Source: Ramlibacter pallidus
GTDB taxonomy: Bacteria; Pseudomonadota; Gammaproteobacteria; Burkholderiales; Burkholderiaceae_C
DNA: 64,000 nucleotides
Reading direction: 5' to 3'
Assembly: GCF_015070875.1 (NCBI RefSeq)
Contig: NZ_JADDIV010000005.1
Coordinates: 310,001 to 374,000, forward strand
Part shown: piece by piece, positions 36,634-43,519 of the stretch
Layout of the letters: each line of letters starts with the position of its first letter
How positions within the stretch are numbered: position 1 is the stretch's first letter
Notes under the pieces: model-generated
The model's input: the letters and a program-made list of their open reading frames with translations, nothing else
Told to the model about the DNA's origin: nothing
Database searches by the model: none
Translations under genes and position numbers: made by a program

Positions 36634-38292
36634 ATGAAACACGCAAGACAGATTGCGGCGGCCTGCATCGCCGCAGCCTTCGCCGCCGCGCCGCAGGTGC
36701 GCGCCGACGCCGTCACCGACTGGAACACCGTCGCCGGCAACCTGCTGGTGCAGGCCCGGATCGGCACGCCGCCCGCCACGCGCATCATGGCGATCGTGCA
36801 GACCGCCGTCCACGAGGCGGTCGATGCCGCGCAGGCGCAGCAGCGCGGCGACGCCGGGGCGCTCGCGGCCGAAGCGGCGGTCGCCGCCGCCAACCGTGCC
36901 ACGCTCGCGCGGCTGCTGCCGCAGCAGGAAGCCGCGATCACCGCGGCCTACCGCGCCGCGGTCGCGAAGCTGGGCGAGGGCCCGGCGGCGCTGGCCGGCA
37001 TCGCCGCCGGCGAAGGCGCTGCCGCGCGCGTGCTGGCTTGGCGCGCGCAGGACGGTGCCGATGGCGCCGACCGCTACCGACCGCACGCCGCGCCCGGCGC
37101 GTACGTGCCCACCGCCGGCGTGGCCGCTCCCCAGTGGCCGCAGCGCAAGCCGTGGCTGATGGCCGATGCCGCGCAGTTCCGCCCGGGGCCGCCGCCCGCG
37201 CTGGGCTCCGCCGAATGGGCGCGCGACTACAACGAGGTGAAGGCGTTCGGGGCGAAGGCGAGCACGCGCCGCAGCGCCGAACAGACCGAGGCCGCGCGCT
37301 TCTGGGAGTACTCGCTGCCGCCGATCTACCACGCGGTCGTGCGCTCGGTCGCGCTGGCCCCCGGCCGCACGCTGGCGCAGAACGCACGCCTGTTCGCGGC
37401 GGCCAGCCAGGCCATGGACGACGGACTGATCGCGGTGCTCGAGGCCAAGTACCACTACGGCTTCTGGCGGCCGGTCACGGCCATCCGCAACGGCGACCGC
37501 GACGACAACCCGGCCACCGAGATGGACGCGGGCTGGGCTCCGCTGATCGAGAACCCCACGCACCCGGAGTACCCGAGCGCGCACAGCATCCTCGCGGGTG
37601 CCCTCGGCACGCTGCTGAAGGCGGAAGTGGGGCAGGGCCGCATGCCGGAACTCGCCACCAGCAGTCCCACCGCCCAAGGCGCCACGCGGCGGTGGAACAG
37701 CGTCGAAGCGTTCATGCAGGAAGTGGCGGACGCCCGCGTGTGGGAAGGCATCCACTACCGCACTTCGACCGAGGTCGGCCTCGCGATGGGGCGCCGCATC
37801 GGTGCGCTGGCCGCCACCCGCGTGGCGCAGTCGCCCGCTGGCGCGGTGACGCAGGCGCTGGCCCCGCGCGGCGCGCAGCAGGCGCTGGAGCGCATCGCCG
37901 CGCGTGGCGTGCAGATCTATGCCTGCCAGGCCGATGCGGCCGCGCCGGGAGGCGCCCGCTGGGTGTTCGTGGCGCCGGAGGCGGAGCTGTTCGACGCGAC
38001 CGGCGCGCCGGCGGGCAAGCACTACGGCGGACCGCACTGGGAGGCGGCGGACGGCAGCAGGATCGTCGGCGCGGTGGAAGCGCGCGCCGATGCGCCGCAG
38101 GTCGATGCCATCCCGTGGCTGCTGCTGTCCGCGCGCTCGGTCGGCAACGCGGGACGCTTCGCGAAGGTGACGAGCGTACAGCGCATCAACACGCGCGGCG
38201 GCCTGGCCCCGGGGCGGCCCTGCACCGCCGGCACGGTGGGCGACCAGGAGACGGTGCCGTACACCGCGGACTACGTGCTCTACGCCTCGTGA
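36634..38292 (+). CDS. Vanadium-dependent haloperoxidase/PAP2-like protein fused to DUF3455
   Basis: 552-aa exported protein. Signal peptide of 24 residues; a PAP2/vanadium-haloperoxidase domain at about 40-400 with KYHYGFWRP (272-280), PSAHS (314-318) and DARVWEGIHYRTS (366-378), the three anion-binding blocks; then a DUF3455 domain at about 412-550 (GVQIYACQ, FVAPEAELFD, HYGGPHWEAADGS, AIPWLLL, VPYTADYVLY). Predicted periplasmic halide oxidation or phosphatase activity. DUF3455 is usually a stand-alone secreted protein. Follows the methyltransferase by 14 bp. Confidence 0.85.
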   Translation: MKHARQIAAACIAAAFAAAPQVRADAVTDWNTVAGNLLVQARIGTPPATRIMAIVQTAVHEAVDAAQAQQRGDAGALAAEAAVAAANRATLARLLPQQEAAITAAYRAAVAKLGEGPAALAGIAAGEGAAARVLAWRAQDGADGADRYRPHAAPGAYVPTAGVAAPQWPQRKPWLMADAAQFRPGPPPALGSAEWARDYNEVKAFGAKASTRRSAEQTEAARFWEYSLPPIYHAVVRSVALAPGRTLAQNARLFAAASQAMDDGLIAVLEAKYHYGFWRPVTAIRNGDRDDNPATEMDAGWAPLIENPTHPEYPSAHSILAGALGTLLKAEVGQGRMPELATSSPTAQGATRRWNSVEAFMQEVADARVWEGIHYRTSTEVGLAMGRRIGALAATRVAQSPAGAVTQALAPRGAQQALERIAARGVQIYACQADAAAPGGARWVFVAPEAELFDATGAPAGKHYGGPHWEAADGSRIVGAVEARADAPQVDAIPWLLLSARSVGNAGRFAKVTSVQRINTRGGLAPGRPCTAGTVGDQETVPYTADYVLYAS

Positions 38293-38322
38293 GAAGTCCC
38301 GCCGGGCCGGCGCCAGGCGCGA

Positions 38323-38344
38323 AACCCGCCGGCCGGCGGGTTTT
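38323..38344. terminator. Bidirectional terminator between convergent genes
   Basis: AACCCGCCGGCCGGCGGGTT is self-complementary and followed by TTTT on the plus strand. It lies 31 bp after the haloperoxidase gene and 18 bp after the end of the convergent small gene, so it can serve both. Confidence 0.7.
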
Positions 38345-38361
38345 CTTCGGGAGGGGCCGGT

Positions 38362-38586
38362 TCAGGACCGGTAGTGGGCGACCGTTTCCGGGAACATGTC
38401 GGGCACGGTGTCGTCCGTCCCGAGTTCGGTGTTGCGCCGCACGGTGACGTCCGACGGGTCGAGGAGCATCAGTGCCTCGCAGGCATGGCAGCGGTACAGC
38501 TTGCGCCCGAACGCCAGGTGCATCCAGGGGCTCCTCTTCACGCGTGCGTAGTACGCGGCGCGGCAATCACAGGCCGTCAACTTCAT
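38362..38586 (-). CDS. Small cysteine-pair protein (possible zinc ribbon), 74 aa
   Basis: Hypothetical protein with CDC near residue 6-8 and CHAC near residues 33-36, a spacing that could bind one zinc ion. AGGAGACGCG is a good ribosome-binding site before the ATG at 38586. No family recognised. It is 89 bp downstream of the strong terminator of a candidate small RNA, so that RNA could also be a transcription-attenuating leader for this gene. Confidence 0.65.
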   Translation of the reverse strand: MKLTACDCRAAYYARVKRSPWMHLAFGRKLYRCHACEALMLLDPSDVTVRRNTELGTDDTVPDMFPETVAHYRS

Positions 38587-38674
38587 CGCGTCTCCTCTTC
38601 CTGCGCCGCATTATTGTCAAAGCCAGCGCGTGCATCAAGGAACCGGCGACGGGGTGGCCCATCCGCGCCACACC

Positions 38675-38701
38675 AAAAAAAAGCCCCGCTTGCGCGGGGC
38701 T
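38675..38701 (-). terminator. Intrinsic terminator of the candidate small RNA
   Basis: Stem AGCCCCGC/GCGGGGCT (38682-38701) with a 4-nt loop, followed on the minus strand by eight consecutive T (38682-38675). It is among the strongest terminator signals in the window and has no annotated gene feeding into it. Confidence 0.85.
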
Positions 38702-38803
38702 ACCCCAAATGAGGCCCTGCTTGCCCAGGGCCTTCCCCCAACGACATCCCACTTGCGGCCGTGCTCCCGATCGCCTGGAGAGCCACAACTCGTGAGAACT
38801 GTT
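38675..38803 (-). ncRNA. Candidate small RNA or attenuated leader, about 129 nt
   Basis: Independent transcription unit in a 382-bp non-coding gap. A sigma70-like promoter (TTGGCA, 17-bp spacer, GATACT) would start RNA near 38803. The RNA ends at a textbook terminator: GCCCCGC/GCGGGGC stem, GCAA loop and eight U. A second perfect 8-bp hairpin (AGGCCCTG/CAGGGCCT, 38712-38733) lies just before it. GCAAG recurs three times, in or near hairpin loops. No conserved frame is evident. I do not recognise it as 6S, SRP, tmRNA or RNase P RNA. Confidence 0.65.
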
Positions 38804-38809
38804 GCAAGA

Positions 38810-38838
38810 AGTATCAGAGACGGAGAAGCATGTGCCAA
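38810..38838 (-). promoter_or_regulatory. Sigma70-like promoter of the candidate small RNA
   Basis: On the minus strand TTGGCA (38838-38833, 5/6 match to TTGACA) and GATACT (38815-38810, 4/6 match to TATAAT) are separated by exactly 17 bp. Start site expected at about 38803. Confidence 0.55.
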
Positions 38839-38928
38839 GTCCGCCCGGAGGCGCCGATGCTGCCGCTCGTCCCCTCCAAGGGGGTCCAGGCGTGAGATCC
38901 TGCACACCGGCGTGGAGTCGCCCATGAC

Positions 38929-38952
38929 GAAAGCGGCCCGCAGGCCGCTTTC
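38929..38952 (-). terminator. Terminator hairpin after the Ig-like secreted protein gene
   Basis: GAAAGCGGCC/GGCCGCTTTC forms a perfect 10-bp stem with a 4-base loop 17 bp downstream of the stop at 38969. The stem ends in TTTC on the minus strand. It separates this gene from the small-RNA promoter downstream. Confidence 0.65.
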
Positions 38953-38968
38953 CCGGAGCGCGCCGCGC

Positions 38969-40105
38969 TCAGCCGCGCTGCTGCAGCGTCAGCCGCTCTT
39001 CGGCCGTCTCGCTGCCGCTGGTGGCCGTGACGCGCACGTCGTAGCGCGTCCCGGGCAGCGGCAGGCCGCGCGGGCTCACGTTCGCCTCGAAGTGGCCGTT
39101 GCCGTCGGCCTGCACCGTGCGGTCGGCGACCGGCGTGCTGATGCCGAACATCCCCGGCGCGCGGACGACCGACTCCACCTGCAGGCGCACGGTGGCGAAG
39201 GGCACGGTGCGGCCGCGGATCACCAGGTTGCCGTTGGCGCCGACCACCATGTTGTCGCCTTGGCTGGTGACCTGCAGGGGCAGCGGGCCGCTGCCCGCGT
39301 ACCGGTCGCGGTTCTCGCCGGCCCGGTCCCGGCCGCGTTCGTTCTCGCCGTAGCGGTCCCGCCCGCGCTCGGCCACCTCGAAGTTCCACGACTTGCGGGT
39401 CAGGTTGCCGACCTTGTCGCGCACGCTCACTTCGGCCACGTAGCGCCCCGGCTCGAGGTCCTCGCGGAACACGACGCGGTCGTCGGTCACGCGCGCGTCG
39501 GCGCTGACGTCGCGGCCGTTGATGCGCACGCGCACGGACGACGGGTCGACCCCGCTGCCCTCGTCGGACAGCCGGGCCGAGACACGGGCGTTGCCGCGCT
39601 CGCCGATGCGTTCGCCGTTGGCCGGTGTCAGGTCGGTGATGTCGGGCGACTGCTGGTCGCGCCGGGCGTTGCGCACCTCCTCGCGCGGTTCGCCGCGCGC
39701 ACCCATCGACAGGGCCTGGAAAGCCGGCGGGAAGTTGAACTGGCGGCTGTAGACCCGCTCGCCGTAGGTCAGGCGGGCGGTCATCAGCTGCATCGGATCG
39801 ATGCGGTCGCTGCGGCGGATGACGTACGAACCCGCGTACTGGCCCGGCGACTGCTGTTGCAGCGGCACGGTGATGCCGCTGTCGCCCAGGGCGATCGTCG
39901 CGCGGCGCGCGTGGGGCGTCGCCTGCACCTGCACCCGCAGCGTGGCGCCCGGCGAAAGTCCCGCGTCGGAATTGAGGGCCATGTTGGTGATGGCTGGCTG
40001 CGCCGCGGCACGCTGCTGGGCGGCGGCGGGTTCGGCCAGGAAGGTCAGGGCCGCGGGCGCGAGCAGCATCGCCGCGGCGACGGTGGAACGCAATTTGGCT
40101 TGCAT
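38969..40105 (-). CDS. Secreted protein with Ig-like domains
   Basis: 378-aa exported protein. Signal peptide of about 30 residues ending AAAQ. An N-terminal beta domain (about 35-140) is followed by an Ig-like bacterial domain (about 150-245; VSARLSDEGSGVDPSSVRV ... GRYVAEVSVRDKVGNL). A charged linker with repeated RGRDRYGEN-type units (about 248-275) leads to a final Ig-like domain. GGAGG lies 10 nt before the ATG at 40105. Likely periplasmic or surface-associated structural or binding role; no enzyme motif. Confidence 0.75.
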   Translation of the reverse strand: MQAKLRSTVAAAMLLAPAALTFLAEPAAAQQRAAAQPAITNMALNSDAGLSPGATLRVQVQATPHARRATIALGDSGITVPLQQQSPGQYAGSYVIRRSDRIDPMQLMTARLTYGERVYSRQFNFPPAFQALSMGARGEPREEVRNARRDQQSPDITDLTPANGERIGERGNARVSARLSDEGSGVDPSSVRVRINGRDVSADARVTDDRVVFREDLEPGRYVAEVSVRDKVGNLTRKSWNFEVAERGRDRYGENERGRDRAGENRDRYAGSGPLPLQVTSQGDNMVVGANGNLVIRGRTVPFATVRLQVESVVRAPGMFGISTPVADRTVQADGNGHFEANVSPRGLPLPGTRYDVRVTATSGSETAEERLTLQQRG

Positions 40106-40222
40106 GAGGAAGGTCCTCCGGAGTTCAGCTGCCGCCAAGTTAGGTCGGCTGCGCCGGCGCAGGTGTAGGCAGCGTCCCGGGGCGCGCGTGGGAGCGCACC
40201 CGCGTGGTGGGGCACCCGCGCT

Positions 40223-40516
40223 TCAGCGGCGGTCGTCTTCGCGGGCCAGGGGCCCCGGCCGCGTGCCGCCGCGGTCCACCGGCATCTCGCTGGGCGAGCC
40301 GGCCTGGAAGCTGGTGAGGCGGGTGTCCTCGCCGGCATCGCCGAAGAACGCATCGTCTTCCGCGCCCTTGGCCACCTGCACGCGGTACCAGGCGAAGGCC
40401 GCGGCGCCCAGGGCGACGAGCGCGACGCCGCCCCAGGACCGCAGGTAGGCGGACAGCGCCAGCAGCGCGGCCAGCACCACGGCGGCGACGGCGATCAGGC
40501 GGGTGGAGCGGGTCAT
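40223..40516 (-). CDS. Small membrane protein, 97 aa
   Basis: Two hydrophobic segments (about residues 7-24 and 28-45) followed by a soluble acidic/basic tail of about 50 residues. No family recognised. It lies in a minus-strand run with a BON protein, a membrane-anchored helical protein and Ku, with a 26-bp gap to the BON gene upstream. Probably an inner-membrane protein of unknown function. Confidence 0.6.
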   Translation of the reverse strand: MTRSTRLIAVAAVVLAALLALSAYLRSWGGVALVALGAAAFAWYRVQVAKGAEDDAFFGDAGEDTRLTSFQAGSPSEMPVDRGGTRPGPLAREDDRR

Positions 40517-40542
40517 GGCGGCGGGGGGAAGCCGCCCCGATG

Positions 40543-41007
40543 CTAACGGCTCGCGGCCTGCAGGGGAACCACGGAACGCCGGCTGGCGATCTCGTGCGGG
40601 AAGTCGTGCGCGCTCATGGTGCTCTCCAGCCGCTGCACGCCGGGCATCTGCCGCACCTGCTCGAGCAGGCCTTCGTGCTCCTTGGCGAGCACGCGGCCGC
40701 TCAGGTGGACCACGCCGTCTTCCACGTCGACGCGGATCGCGCGCGGATGGCTCACCATCCGCCCGAGGCGCGTTTGGATGCGGTCGCGCAGTTCGGCGTC
40801 GCTGCGCCCATCGGCCGGCATCGGCGGGTGGTAGGCCCGCCGGGCGTAGCGTCCGCGCCCGTGCGACCGCCGCTCGCCGCCCGGCAGCCCGCCGCGCACG
40901 AGCTCGGCCAGCAGCGCGCGGCGCTGGGCGCCGAGCTCCGGGTCCAGGTAGTACATCGCCACGGCGCCGGCCGCCGCGGCACCGAGCGCGCCCAGGGGCT
41001 TGTTCAT
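40543..41007 (-). CDS. BON domain protein
   Basis: 154-aa protein. Residues 1-35 contain a short hydrophobic segment followed by MYYLDPELGAQRRALL, seen in many small stress proteins; the BON domain is at about 70-135 (DRIQTRLGRMVSHPRAIRVD ... VHLSGRVLAKE). BON domains bind phospholipid or peptidoglycan and are often induced by osmotic stress. AGAGGACGCC precedes the ATG at 41007. Next to Ku and a KGG-motif protein, which fits a stress-response region. Confidence 0.85.
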   Translation of the reverse strand: MNKPLGALGAAAAGAVAMYYLDPELGAQRRALLAELVRGGLPGGERRSHGRGRYARRAYHPPMPADGRSDAELRDRIQTRLGRMVSHPRAIRVDVEDGVVHLSGRVLAKEHEGLLEQVRQMPGVQRLESTMSAHDFPHEIASRRSVVPLQAASR

Positions 41008-41035
41008 GGCGTCCTCTGCTTCGGATGGAAGGGAT

Positions 41036-41536
41036 TCAGGCATAGGTCGATTCGCGCCGGGGCGCCGTGGTCTGGATGCGGACGCTGGCGGCCTGCTCGA
41101 GACGGGCGAGCAGGGCCTCCAGGGCGAAGCGGTGCTGCCGCCACAGCGCCATGAAGCGCTTGTCGTGCTCCGACTCCAGCCAATGTTCGGGGTCGCGCAG
41201 CCACAGCTGCTGCTGCGTGCCGAGGAAGTGCAGCAGCCGGTTGTGCACGGCCAGCAGTTCGGCCATCTCGCCGGCCAGCTCGGGGAACGCGGCCAGGCGG
41301 ATGGTGCAGGCTTCGTCGAGTGCGGCGGCCGCTTCGGCGCCTTCGCCCTGGTAGACGGCGGCGAGCCGTTGCGCGCTGACCCATCCGGAATAGCGCTGGA
41401 GGGCCGCCAGCAGGCGGCGGGCCTGGACGCGGCGCAGGTCGTGGCGGCGGTGGTGGCGCGCGAGCAGCCAGCTGATGCCCGCCACCCCGGCGAGGGCCAG
41501 CACCAGCCAGGCGGCCAGGTAGGTCGTCGGGTCCAT
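41036..41536 (-). CDS. Membrane-anchored helical protein, 166 aa
   Basis: One N-terminal transmembrane helix (about residues 5-24) then a basic stop-transfer stretch (RHHRRHDLRR) and a mostly helical soluble region. No recognised domain. It starts 14 bp downstream of the Ku gene and ends 29 bp before the BON gene, so co-transcription is likely. Function unknown. Confidence 0.65.
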   Translation of the reverse strand: MDPTTYLAAWLVLALAGVAGISWLLARHHRRHDLRRVQARRLLAALQRYSGWVSAQRLAAVYQGEGAEAAAALDEACTIRLAAFPELAGEMAELLAVHNRLLHFLGTQQQLWLRDPEHWLESEHDKRFMALWRQHRFALEALLARLEQAASVRIQTTAPRRESTYA

Positions 41537-41549
41537 CCGCCGTGCCTCC

Positions 41550-42554
41550 TCAGGCCGCGCGCCTGGCGCGCGAGGTCTTGGCGGGCGCCTTGGCGGCGGT
41601 GCTGCGCTTGCGGCCGGCGGAGGCGGCGGCCCGCTCCGGCGCGGCCTTGCGGCTGCGTGCCGGGGCGGCCTTCGCGGCCTTCGCCGCGGACTTCTTCGCC
41701 GGTGCCTTGGGCGCGGGCGCCTCGGCGTCCCTGGCGCCGCCGCGCAGGCTGCGGCGCAGCAGTTCGGTCAGGTCGATGACATCGGCGCCCTTGGCGTCCG
41801 GCGCTTCCTCCAGCGGCTCGACCACTTCGCCTTCGCCGGCCTTGGCCTTCGCCGCCACCAGCTTCATCACGGCGTCGTGGAACTCGTCGCGGAACTCCTG
41901 GGCGCTCCAGTGGCCGCTCATGTCCCCGATCAGCTGCTTGGCCATCTTCATTTCGGCGTCGCGGATGCCGGCGGCCTTGCCCTGCGGCGGCAGCGCCAGC
42001 CCGTCCCAGGAGCGGATCTCGCCGCCCCAGCGCAGCAGGTTCAGCACCAGCGCCGGCCCGCAGGGCAGCACCACGGCCAGGTGCTGCTTGCTGCGGATCA
42101 CCACGCGGGCGAGCGCCGCCTTGCCGGTGTCGCGCAGCGCCTCGCGCAGCAGCGCGTAGACCTTTTCGCCCTTGTTGATCGGTGCGGTGTAGTAGGGCTT
42201 CTCGAGATAGACGAAAGGCACCTCGTCGACGTCGATGAAGGCCGCGATCTCGATGGTCTGCGTGGTGCGCGGATAGGCTTCCTCGATCTCCTCGGGAGAG
42301 ACGACGACGTAGTGGCCCTTCTCGTATTCCACGCCCTTGACGACGTCCTCCTTGTCGATCTCCCGGCCGGTGCGCTTGTTGACGCGCTTGTAGCCCACCG
42401 GGTCCATGGTGCGCTTGTCCAGCCAGTCGAAGTCGACGTCGCTCTCCTCCGTCGCGGAGTAGAGCCCGATCGGGATGTGGACGAGGCCGAACGTGATGGC
42501 CCCCTTCCACAGCGACCGCGTGGAGGTCTTGGCCATGCCCTTGGTTTCTGCCAT
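41550..42554 (-). CDS. ku: Ku protein (non-homologous end joining)
   Basis: 334-aa bacterial Ku. The core begins SLWKGAITFGLVHIPIGLYS and spans about residues 12-265; it forms a ring homodimer on DNA ends and recruits ligase LigD. The C-terminal ~75 residues are Lys/Ala/Arg-rich, an extended basic tail that aids DNA binding and sliding in other Ku proteins. No ligD is in this window, so the ligase must be elsewhere. Neighbouring small genes have stress-protein features. Confidence 0.95.
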   Translation of the reverse strand: MAETKGMAKTSTRSLWKGAITFGLVHIPIGLYSATEESDVDFDWLDKRTMDPVGYKRVNKRTGREIDKEDVVKGVEYEKGHYVVVSPEEIEEAYPRTTQTIEIAAFIDVDEVPFVYLEKPYYTAPINKGEKVYALLREALRDTGKAALARVVIRSKQHLAVVLPCGPALVLNLLRWGGEIRSWDGLALPPQGKAAGIRDAEMKMAKQLIGDMSGHWSAQEFRDEFHDAVMKLVAAKAKAGEGEVVEPLEEAPDAKGADVIDLTELLRRSLRGGARDAEAPAPKAPAKKSAAKAAKAAPARSRKAAPERAAASAGRKRSTAAKAPAKTSRARRAA

Positions 42555-42646
42555 TGCGTGATGCGTCCGGATGTTTCACGGCAGTGTGCGAAGCCGCAGG
42601 TTCACGCCCTGTCGGACGTGCCCAGACGGTCCTGTAGGACGGCGCG

Positions 42647-42991
42647 TCAGGAGAAAAGGCGGGCGAGGAAGTTCGGCGCGGGCGCCGGTTCGGGCGCGTG
42701 CTGCTGCGCGTTGCGCTGCCAGCGCCCGGCGAGGCGGCCGAAGCTGGCGCGGCTCGGCGCGTCGAAGCATTCCTGGCGGGAGAGCGTGTCGAAATTGCGC
42801 GCGATGCGGCGCGCGAGCAGGTACCGGTGGGCGGGCGCCGCGGTCTGCATGAAGGCCGCCATCAGGGAAAGGGTCGCGGCCCAGAGGGCGCGGTTGGCCT
42901 GCGCAAGCAGCGCCGCCGGCGAGGCTTGCGCCAGCGCCGGCGGGTGTGCGGTGGGGGACGGCGCGGTGGCGGCTTCCGGGTGGGATGGCAT
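42647..42991 (-). CDS. Hypothetical protein, 114 aa
   Basis: Proline/alanine-rich N-terminus, a weakly hydrophobic helical stretch at about 28-50, then a basic region (RYLLARRIARNFDTLSRQE). Resembles short phasin-like helical proteins only superficially. No domain recognised. Isolated by 92 bp from Ku and 84 bp from the KGG gene. Confidence 0.5.
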   Translation of the reverse strand: MPSHPEAATAPSPTAHPPALAQASPAALLAQANRALWAATLSLMAAFMQTAAPAHRYLLARRIARNFDTLSRQECFDAPSRASFGRLAGRWQRNAQQHAPEPAPAPNFLARLFS

Positions 42992-43075
42992 GGCGCCATC
43001 TTAGGAAGGGGGCGGCGGGGAGGCTGTCAGCCCCCTGGCCCAGCCGCGGACCGCCGCGTCCTACGGCCTGTCAGT

Positions 43076-43309
43076 TCAGGCGCGGGGGGCTTCGCTCGAG
43101 GCGGCGGCGGCGCGGGCGTGGCGCTTCTTGCCGGCGGCGCGGGCTTCTTCGCTGGTGAATTCGTGGGCATGGCCGCTCTGGTGCGCCGCACGGCCGCCCA
43201 GGCTGGCGATTTCGCGCTGGCGCTGCGGGTCCATCGCGGCAAAACCGCGCAGGGACTTCTTGGGAGCGGGCTTCACATTGTCGGTGTCGTGGGCGGTTTG
43301 GGAATCCAT
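43076..43309 (-). CDS. KGG/YciG-like stress-induced protein
   Basis: 77-aa hydrophilic protein. Repeats of the form MDPQRQREIASLGGRAAHQS and FTSEEARAAGKKRHA match the stress-induced KGG repeat family, whose E. coli member YciG is RpoS-dependent. Probably a small cytosolic protein made in stationary phase or desiccation. Divergent from a sensor kinase gene across 210 bp. Confidence 0.8.
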   Translation of the reverse strand: MDSQTAHDTDNVKPAPKKSLRGFAAMDPQRQREIASLGGRAAHQSGHAHEFTSEEARAAGKKRHARAAAASSEAPRA

Positions 43310-43519
43310 GGGGTCCTCATCTAGGTTGGTCTGCGAACAACTGGGCACGCGCGCCGGCTGTCCTGGGGTGCGCTGCCGGCTGGTGGGCGTCAGGTCAACG
43401 CAACGGCAGAGTCTGTTCGTGTTCCCCGGTGGGGCTTGTAGGACGATGCCCATAGCTTTGTCGGTCACGTCCTTCCGCCTCGCGGGCTCCAGCGGAAGCG
43501 ATGTTCTAGACTCGCCGCC

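Noticed and set aside
38567..38905. 112-codon open frame across the candidate small RNA
   Set aside because: It runs through a strong terminator and both hairpins, has no ribosome-binding site, and fails to look like a protein.
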